A stretch of 64,000 nt of DNA from AC-32 sp038237925. Its GTDB lineage: Bacteria; Actinomycetota; Thermoleophilia; Gaiellales; Gaiellaceae. A program made the translations under genes and the position numbers. Each line of letters starts with the position of its first letter. Positions within the stretch are counted from its first letter, which is position 1. The stretch lies in assembly GCA_038237925.1 (NCBI GenBank), contig JBBRYF010000003.1, forward strand, positions 100,525-164,524, in the 5' to 3' direction. The notes under the pieces are model-generated. The model did not search any database. It worked only from the letters and a program-made list of their open reading frames with translations, and was not told the DNA's origin. Shown one piece after another: positions 49,187 through 57,458 of the stretch.

Positions 49187-50014
49187 CTACTCGACGGGCC
49201 GCGTGGCAGCCACAGCGTCCAGGAGGTTCGCGTGGTAGAGCACCGCCGCCTCCGCCGTGCGTGCACCGCGGCCCTCGTGGTGCACTGCGATCGCATGCAG
49301 GAGCTCGGCGCGGACCTCCGTTTCGAGCGCGGCCGCCCGCTCCTCGACCAGGCGTAGGCCGAGGTGGACGTGGCCCAGCAGTCGGCCCTCCTCGGTCGGG
49401 CGGAACGTCGGGCCCCGTTCCAGCTCGACTGTGCGGCCGAGGTCGTGCAGCAGCGCCGCCGCAAGGACGAGATCGGCGCGCAGCCTCGGGTGCAGCTGCG
49501 CGGCTTCGCGGCACAACGTCGCCACGCCGACCGTGTGCTCGAGCAGGCCGCCCGCATACGAATGATGCGTCTCGGCCGCCGGCAGGCCGCGCAGCGCGGC
49601 CCGCAGCACTTCGTCCTCGACGAACCGATTCACGGTTGCCCGCAAGCCGGGATGCGCGATCTCGGCGGCGAGGAACTCCAGGAAGCCGTCCAGCTCGGCG
49701 GCATCGCGGCGCATCGCCGGGGCGAACGAAGCGGGATCAGCCTCCTCTGCCGTTTCGAGCGAGCGCACCTCGAGCTGCAGCCGGTCGCGGAAGCGCTCGA
49801 CCCGCCCGAGCACGCGAACTGCGTCACCTTCGCCGAAGCGTGAGTCCAGCAGCTCGACGTCGGACCACACGCGAGCCTCGATCCGACCGCTCGGGTCGAC
49901 GAGCTCCAACGCGAGGTACGATGCGCCTTGCTTCGTCCGCCGCCGCTCCTTCTTCGCGACCGCGTAGACCCCCTCGACGACCCGGTCTTCCGCTAGGGAT
50001 GCAATGGCGCTCAC
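49187..50014 (-). CDS. YhaM-like 3'-5' exoribonuclease (OB fold and HD domain)
   Basis: A 275-residue protein. OB-fold nucleic-acid domain about 10-90 (YLALELVDPSGRIEARVW, then VRVLGRVERFRDRLQLEV), and an HD phosphohydrolase domain about 140-270 with H160 (GGLLEHTVGVATLC), H190-D191 (AALLHDLGRT) and a later His in HAIAVHHEGRGA. YhaM-family enzymes remove nucleotides from RNA 3' ends. It ends in a shorter tail than the Bacillus protein (314). GTG start at 50014. Confidence 0.85.
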   Translation of the reverse strand: MSAIASLAEDRVVEGVYAVAKKERRRTKQGASYLALELVDPSGRIEARVWSDVELLDSRFGEGDAVRVLGRVERFRDRLQLEVRSLETAEEADPASFAPAMRRDAAELDGFLEFLAAEIAHPGLRATVNRFVEDEVLRAALRGLPAAETHHSYAGGLLEHTVGVATLCREAAQLHPRLRADLVLAAALLHDLGRTVELERGPTFRPTEEGRLLGHVHLGLRLVEERAAALETEVRAELLHAIAVHHEGRGARTAEAAVLYHANLLDAVAATRPVE

Positions 50015-50057
50015 AGCGCGAGTCTAGGCCCGGAGACGGATGCTACGCTCCGGCCCC

Positions 50058-51134
50058 GTGGCCGAGGTGAAGCCGTTTCGCGCCGTCCGCTACGACGAGC
50101 GCGCCGGCCCGCTTTCGACCCTCGTCGCGCCGCCCTACGATGTGATTTCGCCGGCCGAGCGCGAGGAGCTGGCGGCCCGCAACCCGCACAACGTCGTTCA
50201 GCTGACGCTGCCCGCGGACGAGGTCCAGGCCGGGCAGCTCTGGCGCGAGTGGCGGGAGGACGGCACGCTGGCCCATGAGCCCGAGCCGGGTTTCTGGTCG
50301 CTTTCGCAGGACTACACCGGCCCGGACGGCGTCGAGCGAACGCGCGAGGGAGTCGTCGCCGCACTTCGCGCCCAGCCGTACGAGAACCGTGTGGTTCTGC
50401 CGCACGAGCGCACGCACCGCGGCCCGAAGGAAGGGCGCCTGCGCCTGCTTCGGGAGACCCAGGCGCAGCTCGAACCGCTCTTCTTCCTCTACGAGGGCTC
50501 TGCACCGGCCGCGAGGCCCGAGCGCCCGCCGGACCTCGAGGTCGAGGGCGCCCGCCTCTGGCGGCTTCCGTCGGATGGGATCTCGGATGCGTTCGCCGAG
50601 CGCCGGCTCCTGATCGCGGACGGCCACCACCGCTACGAGACCGCGCTCGCCTATCACGAGGAGGCCGGCACCCCCGAGAGCGCATACGTGCTCGCCGTGC
50701 TCGTCAGCCTCGACGACCCCGGCCTGATGATCTTCCCGACACACCGCGTGTTCGAGCGCGAGCCCGCGCAGAAGCTTCCGGCCGAAGGGGGCATGCTCGG
50801 GCCGTCTGTCGCTCTCGACGCGCTTCAGCGGGTGCCTTCCGACAAGGCCGCAGCGGTCGTCTACCGCGGCGGCGGCGCGGAGCTCGCGATCGACGGCAAC
50901 GAGCTCGACGTCCAGCTCGTCGACCGGCTCGGGCACGACGGGATCAGCTACACGCCCGACTGGCACGAGGCCGTGCGTGCGGTCGATGACGGTGAGGCGG
51001 AGGTCGCGGTGCTGATGCGGCCGACGCGCATCGAGGACGTCTTCGCGGTCGCCCAGCGGGGCGAGACGATGCCGCAGAAGAGCACCTACTTCTATCCGAA
51101 GCTCGTCAGCGGCCTTCTGTTCTTGTCCCTGTGA
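50058..51134 (+). CDS. DUF1015 family protein
   Basis: A 358-residue protein with the DUF1015 blocks VKPFRAVRYDE, LVAPPYDVISPAEREELAAR near 24, NVVQLTLP near 47, VVLPHERTHRGPKEGRLRLL near 112, LIADGHHRYETALAYHEE near 190, and the C-terminal MPQKSTYFYPKL. The conserved G-H-H-R-Y-E and M-P-x-K-S-T motifs look catalytic or ligand binding, but the function is unknown; relatives often sit in serine metabolism loci. GTG 50058 is chosen; an in-frame ATG at 50040 adds six residues. Confidence 0.9.
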   Translation: MAEVKPFRAVRYDERAGPLSTLVAPPYDVISPAEREELAARNPHNVVQLTLPADEVQAGQLWREWREDGTLAHEPEPGFWSLSQDYTGPDGVERTREGVVAALRAQPYENRVVLPHERTHRGPKEGRLRLLRETQAQLEPLFFLYEGSAPAARPERPPDLEVEGARLWRLPSDGISDAFAERRLLIADGHHRYETALAYHEEAGTPESAYVLAVLVSLDDPGLMIFPTHRVFEREPAQKLPAEGGMLGPSVALDALQRVPSDKAAAVVYRGGGAELAIDGNELDVQLVDRLGHDGISYTPDWHEAVRAVDDGEAEVAVLMRPTRIEDVFAVAQRGETMPQKSTYFYPKLVSGLLFLSL

Positions 51135-51919
51135 CGGACTGGCTCGCCGTCTGCCGGGGCGCGGTCGAGGACGTGCGCGGCGTGCTCGTCGAGCTGCCGA
51201 CGCGGGCCGAGCGCGAGCCGGTCGTCGGCGACGGCGAGGGCGGCGACGAGACGACCGCCGTCGACGCGGCCGCCGAACGGGTGATCCTCGAGCGGCTGAG
51301 CAGCATCGAGGGCACGACGATCGTCTCCGAGGAGGTCGGCGTGATCGGCGACGGCCCGCTGCGGATCGTCGTCGACCCGATCGACGGCTCCCTGAACGCG
51401 AAGCGCGGCATCCCCTTCTTCTCCGTGTCGATCGCCGTCGCCGACGGCGAGACCATGGACGACGTCGTCTACGGCTACGTCTACGACTTCGGCAGCGGCG
51501 AGGAATGGGTGGCGCGCAAGGGCAAGGGCGCGACGCTGAACGGCGCGGCGCTCGGCGAGGTCCGGCCCAAGGAGGAGATCGAGATCCTCTCCTTCGAGGC
51601 GACGCTCACCTCGAGCGTGGCGGAGAAGGCGGAGGCGATGGTCGGCCTGGCCTACCGGCTGCGCGTGATGGGCTCGCTCGCGCTCTCGCTCTGCCACCTG
51701 GCCGCCGGCCGCGTGGACGCGGTCTGCTCGCTGAAGGCGGCGCGATCGGTGGACATCGCGGCGGCGCAGTTGCTCGTCCGCGAGTGCGGGATCGCGATCG
51801 ACCTCCCCGAGGCGCCGCCGTTCGGAGGGGCGCCGCTCGACCTGGAGGGCCGCTCGCGCCTCGTCGCCGCCGCGACCCCGGAGGTGCGCGACCGGCTGTT
51901 CGCCGCGCTCTCGCGGTGA
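51131..51919 (+). CDS. Inositol monophosphatase-family phosphatase
   Basis: A 262-residue phosphatase: EE at 67-68 (IVSEEVGV), VDPIDGSLNAKRG (D82, D85) as metal sites, and SVDIAAAQLLVRECG near 202 with the third-site Asp. The usual W-D-x-A is S-V-D-I-A. It could act on inositol phosphate, fructose bisphosphate or PAP. GTG start overlaps the DUF1015 stop; its own stop overlaps the GTG of a DUF72 remnant. Confidence 0.9.
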   Translation: MTDWLAVCRGAVEDVRGVLVELPTRAEREPVVGDGEGGDETTAVDAAAERVILERLSSIEGTTIVSEEVGVIGDGPLRIVVDPIDGSLNAKRGIPFFSVSIAVADGETMDDVVYGYVYDFGSGEEWVARKGKGATLNGAALGEVRPKEEIEILSFEATLTSSVAEKAEAMVGLAYRLRVMGSLALSLCHLAAGRVDAVCSLKAARSVDIAAAQLLVRECGIAIDLPEAPPFGGAPLDLEGRSRLVAAATPEVRDRLFAALSR

Positions 51920-52157
51920 AGCCGATCCGCACCGGCTGCTCCGGCTGGCCACGAGCTCACCGCGGACTGGACCTTCGCCCGCTTTCACCACGGCTCGCGG
52001 CCGCGGCGGCAACTACTCGGAGCGCGAGCTGGAGGAGTGGGCGCTGCGGCTCGAGGCCTGGGCCTCCGAGCGCGAGGTCTTCGCGTACTTCAACAACGAC
52101 TGGAACGGCTACGCGATCCGCAACGGGCTCTGGCTGCGCCGGCGACAGGTGTCTAGG
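51916..52157 (+). pseudogene. DUF72 family remnant with large internal deletion
   Basis: The GTG overlapping the IMPase stop opens IRTGCSGW, the DUF72 N-terminal strand. Three bases on, in a second frame (51953-52000), comes ELTADWTFARFHHGSR, the C-terminal DUF72 block; after a further frame change at about 52001-52005 comes GGNYSERELEEWALRLEAWA then REVFAYFNNDWNGYAIRN. Around 180 residues of the barrel are missing. The remnant keeps its original operon junction, pointing to recent loss. Confidence 0.75.
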
Positions 52158-52173
52158 TACGCTCAGGACCGAG

Positions 52174-53253
52174 ATGGGGCCGCGTCGCGAGGAGATCCTG
52201 AAGGCGCTCGAGCAGGTGATCGACCCGGAGTTGAAGCGCAACGTTGTCGAGCTCGACATGGTTCGCGGCGTGCGCATCGAGGGCGGTGACGTGACCGTCG
52301 GGATCGCGCTCACGATCGCCGGCTGTCCGCTCCGCTCGAGTTTCGAGGACCAGGTCGCGAAAGCCCTTGCGCCGGTCGAGGGCGTCCAGAGCACCTCGCT
52401 CGAGTTCGGCGTGATGACGCCGGAGGAGCGCGGCGCGCTCACGGCGCGGCTGCGGGGTACGGTGACCGAGCGGAGCAAGGGCATCCAGCTTGATCGCTCG
52501 ACCCGCGTCGTCGCCGTCGCGAGCGGCAAGGGCGGCGTCGGCAAGTCGACGCTGAGCGCGAACCTCGCGGCAGCCTTCGACCTGCTCGGCCAGCGCACCG
52601 GGATCCTCGACGCCGACGTCTACGGCCACTCGATCCCGCACCTGCTCGGCATCCGCCAGAAGCCGGTCGCAGTCGACCGGATGATCGTGCCCCCGGTGCG
52701 CGGCGACCTGAAGCTGATGTCGATCGGCTTCTTCCTCGAGGACAACGAGCCGGTGATGTGGCGCGGCCCGATGCTGCACCGCGCGCTCGAGCAGTTCCTC
52801 ACCGACGTGCACTGGGGCGAGCTCGACACGCTCGTCGTCGACATGCCGCCAGGTACCGGCGACGTCTCGATCTCGCTCGGCCAGCTGCTGCCGCGCGCGG
52901 AGGCCGTGATCGTGACCACGCCGCAGCCGCTCGCGCAGGAGGTGGCTGCGCGCGCGGCGCTGATGGCGCGGAAGACGAACATGCGCGTGCTGGGCGTGGT
53001 CGAGAACATGAGCGGCGAGGCCTTCGGTAGCGGTGGGGGCGACCGGCTCGCCGAGGAGCTCGAGGTGCCGATGCTCGGTCGCGTGCCGCTCGACTCGCGG
53101 CTGCGGGAATCCGGCGACGCAGGCGTGCCGATCGTCGAGAGCGACCCGGAGTCGGAGCCCGCTCAGGCGATCACGGCGCTCGCGGAGGCGATCGCCGCGA
53201 CGAAGCGGGAGCAGGGCATCGGGATCGTGAAGTCCCTGCCGGTTCTCAGCTAG
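52174..53253 (+). CDS. Mrp/NBP35-family iron-sulfur carrier ATPase
   Basis: A 359-residue protein. N-terminal MIP18 domain 1-85 (LKALEQVIDPELKRNVVELD), ATPase domain with deviant Walker A ASGKGGVGKSTLSANLA (about 113), DADVYGHSIPHLLG near 148, VMWRGPMLHRALEQFL near 193, DTLVVDMPPGTGDVSISL near 220, and VVENMSGEAFGSGGGDRLAE near 275. The C-x-x-C that normally follows N-M-S and binds the cluster is absent. The ATG at 52174 follows a GGACCGAG leader after the DUF72 remnant. Confidence 0.92.
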   Translation: MGPRREEILKALEQVIDPELKRNVVELDMVRGVRIEGGDVTVGIALTIAGCPLRSSFEDQVAKALAPVEGVQSTSLEFGVMTPEERGALTARLRGTVTERSKGIQLDRSTRVVAVASGKGGVGKSTLSANLAAAFDLLGQRTGILDADVYGHSIPHLLGIRQKPVAVDRMIVPPVRGDLKLMSIGFFLEDNEPVMWRGPMLHRALEQFLTDVHWGELDTLVVDMPPGTGDVSISLGQLLPRAEAVIVTTPQPLAQEVAARAALMARKTNMRVLGVVENMSGEAFGSGGGDRLAEELEVPMLGRVPLDSRLRESGDAGVPIVESDPESEPAQAITALAEAIAATKREQGIGIVKSLPVLS

Positions 53254-54061
53254 CGAGGTACCCGGTCCGCCGCAGGAAACCGCGCAGGCGCGCCTCGTAC
53301 CGGACGCGCGTGCGCTCGCCGTGGATGCGCCCGCTGCGGGAGAGCCGGTCGATCGCGCGAAAGGCCACCTTGACATGGCCGAGCATGCACTCGTCCGCTG
53401 CCCAGGCGGCGACGATCCCCTGGTTGCTCGCCAACCGATGCCGGTTCATCGCCTCTCGCCAGAGCGCCGCGACGTCGCGTGCGACCTCGTTGCGATACGC
53501 GCGCGTATCGACCGCCAGCACGCCGCGCCGGTAGCGCAGGATGTGCACCGGCCAGCGAGAGTCGGCGAAGCTCCCGAACGCGTAGGAGAACCGCTCATCG
53601 CGTGTGACGAGCTCCTGCATCCCGTTGTGGTCGAGATCGGCGAGGACGTAGCTGAAGTCTCCCCAGACGTGGACGAGCGGCCGGTACCCGGTTCCAGGCA
53701 GGTAGCGGTAGATCTGCGTGTACCAGCAGCAGTGCGCGCCGCCCCAGTAGAGGTCGACGAGCACTTCGGGCTCGCCGTCGCCGTCGAGGTCGGTGATCGA
53801 GACCGAGCGGCGGTGCGAGAAGTAGCCGGCCGGCTGTGCGTTCAGGCCGCCGGCGGGCGGGCGCCCGAGCAAGGCGGCGAGCTCCGTCTTGCCGAGGCGG
53901 CTGATCGTCAGCCGCTGCTTCGTGAAGCGGAACTTCGAGGCGTCGTACCTGTACGAGAAGACCGCCTCGACGGCGCCAGCGTGAGCGCGTTCGACGTGCG
54001 GCTTGCCAGCCGCGGCGGCGGTCGTCGCGAAGACGAGAGCGAGAACGACGGCGGTTCTCAC
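53246..54061 (-). CDS. Secreted FG-GAP/VCBS-like repeat protein
   Basis: A 271-residue exported protein: signal peptide 1-18 (VRTAVVLALVFATTAAAAG), then two calcium-binding-type repeats, ITDLDGDGEPEVLVDLYWGG near 93 and LADLDHNGMQELVTRDE near 141, as in FG-GAP propeller proteins, and a helical C-terminus. AHCCWYTQIY between them has an unusual adjacent cysteine pair. Function unknown. GTG start at 54061. Its stop overlaps mrp by 8 bases, convergent. Confidence 0.75.
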   Translation of the reverse strand: MRTAVVLALVFATTAAAAGKPHVERAHAGAVEAVFSYRYDASKFRFTKQRLTISRLGKTELAALLGRPPAGGLNAQPAGYFSHRRSVSITDLDGDGEPEVLVDLYWGGAHCCWYTQIYRYLPGTGYRPLVHVWGDFSYVLADLDHNGMQELVTRDERFSYAFGSFADSRWPVHILRYRRGVLAVDTRAYRNEVARDVAALWREAMNRHRLASNQGIVAAWAADECMLGHVKVAFRAIDRLSRSGRIHGERTRVRYEARLRGFLRRTGYLAS

Positions 54062-54087
54062 GGGCTCGTTATAGCCGGGAAAGCCGA

Positions 54088-54157
54088 AGGGCGCCACGTA
54101 GGCGCCCTCCGCGTGTTCCAGTGGACCCCGGGGCCTCCTTGTCGGGAGCCCCCACTG
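54088..54157. ncRNA. Candidate structured RNA in divergent intergenic region
   Basis: Two hairpins fill the 162-base gap upstream of the Ldh2 gene. The first is AGGGCGCC-ACGTA-GGCGCCCT (54088-54108), a perfect 8-bp stem. The second is bipartite: CAGTG (54119-54123) pairs with CACTG (54153-54157), and inside it GGGGCCTCC (54130-54138) pairs with GGGAGCCCC (54144-54152) with one mismatch, leaving a one-sided GACCCC bulge. Such a bulged stem is unlike a terminator and could be a riboswitch leader or small RNA. Strand and identity are not determined. Confidence 0.4.
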
Positions 54158-54223
54158 AAACCAGAGACTTAGACGTCGCGCGGCCGCCGCGGGCTGTTCG
54201 AGTACGTAAGGATTTCGTGAACA

Positions 54224-54973
54224 ATGGACGAGCGCGAAGCGATCGAGAGGCTCGAGGGGCTCGGCTACGGCGAGGCCGACGCGCGCACGCTCGCGGACCA
54301 CTTCGTCGACGCCGAGCGGCGGCACAAGCGGGGCCACGGCTTCTCGCGCGTCGAATGGCTGGCGACGCGGCCGTTCGAGCTCGATCCCTCGGCCCGGCCG
54401 CAGCGCCTCGTCGAGGAGCCCGGCTACGAGCGCTGGGACGGCAACGGCGCGCTCGGGTACCTGACGCTGGCCGCGATCGTCGAGGCGCAGCTCGCGCATC
54501 CGCCCGCGCACGCGCGGTTCGTCGTCGCGCAGCGCTGCTTCCCGACTGGGATGCTCGGCTACTGGGCGCGGAAGCTGGCCGAGGGCGGTCTCGTCACAGC
54601 GTTGACGGCGACCTCGCCCGCGCGGCTCGGTCACCCGGACGGCGGGCCGAAGCTCGCGGGGACGAACCCGCTCGCGATCGCAATCCCGAGCTCGGAGGGA
54701 GAGCCGCTCGTCAGCGACGTCTCGATGGGCCGCGTCACCTACGGCGAGGTGATCGCCGGCGAGGCGAGCGAGGACGAGCTGGTGCCCTTCGGCGGCGAGC
54801 ACGCGCACAAGGCGTTCGCGCTCGCGGTCGGGCTGCAGCTGCTCGTGGACTCGCTCGTCGGCGAGCCCGGCCACGGCGCGGTGCTACTCGTCGTGCGCCC
54901 GGAGGCCGACGCGCTGAGTCGCCTACGGCGTCTGGCTTCCGCTGCCGGCGTCCGCTTGCCCGGCGACAGCTAG
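54224..54973 (+). CDS. Malate/L-lactate dehydrogenase-family (Ldh2) oxidoreductase, short
   Basis: A 249-residue protein with Ldh2 signs: ADARTLADHFVDAERRHKRG near 18, YERWDGNGALGYLTLAAIVE near 68, LGHPDGGPKLAGTNPLAIAI near 137, and HAHKAFALAVGLQLLVDSLV near 189. Family members (about 330-350) use NAD(P) to reduce 2-oxoacids; this one lacks around 90 residues, mainly in the middle and the C-terminus, so activity is uncertain. ATG with AAGGA 11 bases upstream. It ends 51 bases inside the convergent cupin gene. Confidence 0.8.
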   Translation: MDEREAIERLEGLGYGEADARTLADHFVDAERRHKRGHGFSRVEWLATRPFELDPSARPQRLVEEPGYERWDGNGALGYLTLAAIVEAQLAHPPAHARFVVAQRCFPTGMLGYWARKLAEGGLVTALTATSPARLGHPDGGPKLAGTNPLAIAIPSSEGEPLVSDVSMGRVTYGEVIAGEASEDELVPFGGEHAHKAFALAVGLQLLVDSLVGEPGHGAVLLVVRPEADALSRLRRLASAAGVRLPGDS

Positions 54974-55609
54974 GAAGCGAGGGTCGTCCCTGAGCGACTC
55001 GAGGTCGGAGTCCTCGCGTGCCCACTTGGCGACGGTCTCGCCGTCGAGCTCCGCGGCACGCTCGAGCGCATCGAGCGCCTCGTTCTTGTTACCGAGCCGC
55101 GCCTCGACGCACGCGAGGTTGAAGTAGCCCTGCCACGCGTCCGGGTTCGCCTCGATGCCTGCTCGCAACTCCCGTCGCGCGCCTTCCTCGTCGCCCTGCG
55201 CGAGCAGCGAGACCCCGGCGAAGACCCATTCCCAGCCCGACGGCTTGAAGACCTCGCCGGCCTTGGCGCCGATCCCCAGCACCGTCGTCCCCGGCTCGGC
55301 CGCGAACGCGCTGCGCAGCGTCGCGGGAGGACAGTGGACGAGCGTCCCGGCGGGCGCATCGTGCTCTTCGCCGTCAAGCGTGAAGGTCGCGCGCCCGGAG
55401 ACGACGACGTAGAGCTCGTCGTGCCCGTCCTCCTCGCGGTGCTCCTCGACGACTCGCTGCCCGGCCTGCTCGGCGGTATAGGCGTTGACCCCGAACGAGC
55501 TGATCCCGAAGTGGCGCCGTACCGGTCGCCAGGTGAGGCCGTCCTGGTTCTCGATCGGGTACGACTCGAGGTCCTCGATCCTCGCGATGCCGTACTGCTT
55601 CTCGCTCAC
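54923..55609 (-). CDS. Cupin and TPR domain protein
   Basis: A 228-residue protein. Cupin about 25-115: GHDELYVVVSGRATFTLDGE and DAPAGTLVHCPPATLRSAFA, with only one metal His of the usual set clearly visible. TPR helices about 135-190: GARRELRAGIEANPDAWQGY then NLACVEARLGNKNEALDALE. The GTG at 55609 follows AGGAGG and overlaps the DUF1028 TGA (GTGA). Role unknown. Confidence 0.85.
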   Translation of the reverse strand: MSEKQYGIARIEDLESYPIENQDGLTWRPVRRHFGISSFGVNAYTAEQAGQRVVEEHREEDGHDELYVVVSGRATFTLDGEEHDAPAGTLVHCPPATLRSAFAAEPGTTVLGIGAKAGEVFKPSGWEWVFAGVSLLAQGDEEGARRELRAGIEANPDAWQGYFNLACVEARLGNKNEALDALERAAELDGETVAKWAREDSDLESLRDDPRFLAVAGQADAGSGSQTP

Positions 55610-56448
55610 GTCTGCCTCCTCAGCTCGTCGAGCACGACCGGATCGACGCGCTCGACGCCGTCGACGCGCTCCTCGAGATTCTCCTTGCCGGCCCAGGCGA
55701 AGAACGACTCGCCGAGGTCCCCTTCGTACCCGAGCCGCTCGAGCCGCTCGCGTAGCTCGTCCGCGAGCCCCGAGTCGACCTCGAGCCATTCCTGGCGCGG
55801 CGTCACGCCGAAGATCGCCTGGTGCATGACGTAGATCCGCCGCAGCTCCTCGAGTGGCCGCTCGTGCTCGTCCACGCGTAGGTCGACGACGCTGTCGGAG
55901 AGCCCCGCATAGCCGGCGTCGCGTTCGACCACGAGCAGCGCGGCCGACTGCTGCCCGCGCCGGTCGCCACCCGCAGCCTGCGCGGCGTCGAGGCAGTCGA
56001 GCAGCCGTTCCGCGAGCCGCCTGCCCGCCGTTCGCTCGAAGGTCTCGACGATTGCGTCGACGGTCTCGGCCGAGACGAGGATGTTCCCCTGCGCCGCGTA
56101 GCACGGGCCGGTGCGACCGCCCGCCCAGTCCATGCACTCCGAGCCGGTGAAGGTCGCGCTGCCACCCTTGGCGTCGACGACGCCGAGCTGCCGGTGCTCG
56201 CGCTCCTCGTCGGCCGACGTGAGCCGGTCGACGACCTCCTGGGCGCTCAGGCCCTCTCGCAGCAGCGCGAGGCCGTCGGGCCCGTAGCGAGGGTTTGCGT
56301 AGGACTGCGTGGCGATTGCGCCGACCTGCGGCGCTGCCCACGGGACGACCGAACCGACGCCGAGGAACTTCGACTGGGTGGCCACGCCCCACTGGGACGC
56401 GTCGAGGTCGCACGCGGCGATCGAGTAAGTGGCGACGATCTCAGCCAT
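55606..56448 (-). CDS. DUF1028 family Ntn-hydrolase-like protein
   Basis: A 280-residue protein: TYSIAACDLDASQWGVATQS at the start, GSVVPWAAPQVGAIATQSYA near 29, LLREGLSAQEVVDRLTSADE near 59, TGSECMDWAGGRTGPCYAAQGNI-type block near 97, then AAGGDRRGQQSAALLVV near 155. The first residues after Met could become the Ntn nucleophile in some relatives; here the exact catalytic residue is not clear. A C-terminal TPR-like region follows. The ATG at 56448 lies 8 bases inside the next gene's end. Confidence 0.87.
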   Translation of the reverse strand: MAEIVATYSIAACDLDASQWGVATQSKFLGVGSVVPWAAPQVGAIATQSYANPRYGPDGLALLREGLSAQEVVDRLTSADEEREHRQLGVVDAKGGSATFTGSECMDWAGGRTGPCYAAQGNILVSAETVDAIVETFERTAGRRLAERLLDCLDAAQAAGGDRRGQQSAALLVVERDAGYAGLSDSVVDLRVDEHERPLEELRRIYVMHQAIFGVTPRQEWLEVDSGLADELRERLERLGYEGDLGESFFAWAGKENLEERVDGVERVDPVVLDELRRQT

Positions 56449-56716
56449 ACGTGAGCTCGGTGAGGTCGAGTGCGAGCAGCTCCGGTTTCGAGGCCGGCAC
56501 GAGCACCGTCGCAACCTCCGGCCGCGCGAGCGCCTCTTTCACGCCCGAGGCCGAGTCGGCCCGCACCACGACCGGTCGGCCCTGCTCGTGCGCCTCCTTG
56601 AGCGCGGCCTCGTCGGCGATCCCGTCGAGCACGAGCGCGTCCTCGACGTCGAGCTCGCCCTCGACCGCGATCTCCGGCACCAGCTTGCCGGTGGCGCCAA
56701 ACCAGCGCTCTCTCAA
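56441..56716 (-). CDS. Small acidic hypothetical protein
   Basis: A 91-residue protein beginning RERWFGATGKLVPEIAVEGE and ending LLALDLTELTYG. It alternates strands and helices (DALVLDGIADEAALKEAHEQ, then PVVVRADSASGVKEALARP, then VATVLVP), a half-Rossmann-like plan. The TTG at 56716 overlaps the TGA of the UPF0173 gene (TTGA), and its end overlaps the DUF1028 start, so a gap-free operon supports it being real. I do not recognise the family. Confidence 0.6.
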   Translation of the reverse strand: MRERWFGATGKLVPEIAVEGELDVEDALVLDGIADEAALKEAHEQGRPVVVRADSASGVKEALARPEVATVLVPASKPELLALDLTELTYG

Positions 56717-57405
56717 AGCGTGGTCGTCTCCCCGGGCTGCAGCTCGACGATCTCGACGCCGTCGGCGTGCTGTCGCAACTGCTCCGGGGTCCCGGTGAGG
56801 AGCCCGAACGTGCCGTAGTGACAGGGGATGCAGCGTTTCGTGCCGAGCAGCTCGAGCGCCACGCCCGCCTCCCGCGGGTCCATCGTGAAGTGCCCGCCGA
56901 TCGGCAGCACCGCCACGTCGGGCGCGTAGATCCGGCCGATCAACTGCATGTCGCCGAAGACGCACGTGTCGCCGGCGAAGTAGATCGACTTCCCGTTCTC
57001 GAGCGTCAGCACGATCCCGGCCGCCTCGCCGAGATAGGTCAGATCGTCGGCCGCGCTCGAGTGGAAGGCGTTCACGAGCGTGAGCTTGACTCCGGCAGCC
57101 TCAACGGTGCCGCCCTTGTTCGAGCCGGGAATGTCGCCGACCGGCGCGCCCTGCTCGCCGAGCCAGGCCTTGAGCTCGACCATCGCCACGACCTCGGGCT
57201 TGAACTTCTTGCTCAGCTCGACCGTCTCGCCCACATGGTCGCCGTGGCCGTGCGTGAGCGCGATCACGTCGATCCGCTCGGGCTCCTTCTCGGAATCCGG
57301 GCACTTCGGGTTACCGAGCCAGGGGTCGACGTAGATTCGCTTGCCCTCCGCCGAGTCGACGCGGAAGCTCGCGTGACCCAGCCACGTCACCGACACATCG
57401 GCCAT
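56713..57405 (-). CDS. UPF0173 metallo-beta-lactamase-fold hydrolase
   Basis: A 230-residue metal-dependent hydrolase: VTWLGHASFRVDS at the start, IYVDPWLGNPKCPD near 25, the metal motif LTHGHGDHVGE near 50, VNAFHSSAADD near 110, YFAGDTCVFGDMQLIGR near 140, LPIGGHFTMDPREA near 165, and CIPCHYGTFGLLTGTPEQL near 192. Substrate unknown. ATG at 57405 with AAAGGAG upstream, so the operon 57405-53246 probably begins here. Confidence 0.92.
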   Translation of the reverse strand: MADVSVTWLGHASFRVDSAEGKRIYVDPWLGNPKCPDSEKEPERIDVIALTHGHGDHVGETVELSKKFKPEVVAMVELKAWLGEQGAPVGDIPGSNKGGTVEAAGVKLTLVNAFHSSAADDLTYLGEAAGIVLTLENGKSIYFAGDTCVFGDMQLIGRIYAPDVAVLPIGGHFTMDPREAGVALELLGTKRCIPCHYGTFGLLTGTPEQLRQHADGVEIVELQPGETTTL

Positions 57406-57458
57406 TCGCGCTCCTTTCTCACGGGTCCGGTGAGCGTAACGAAGGAGCCGAGACGCGG

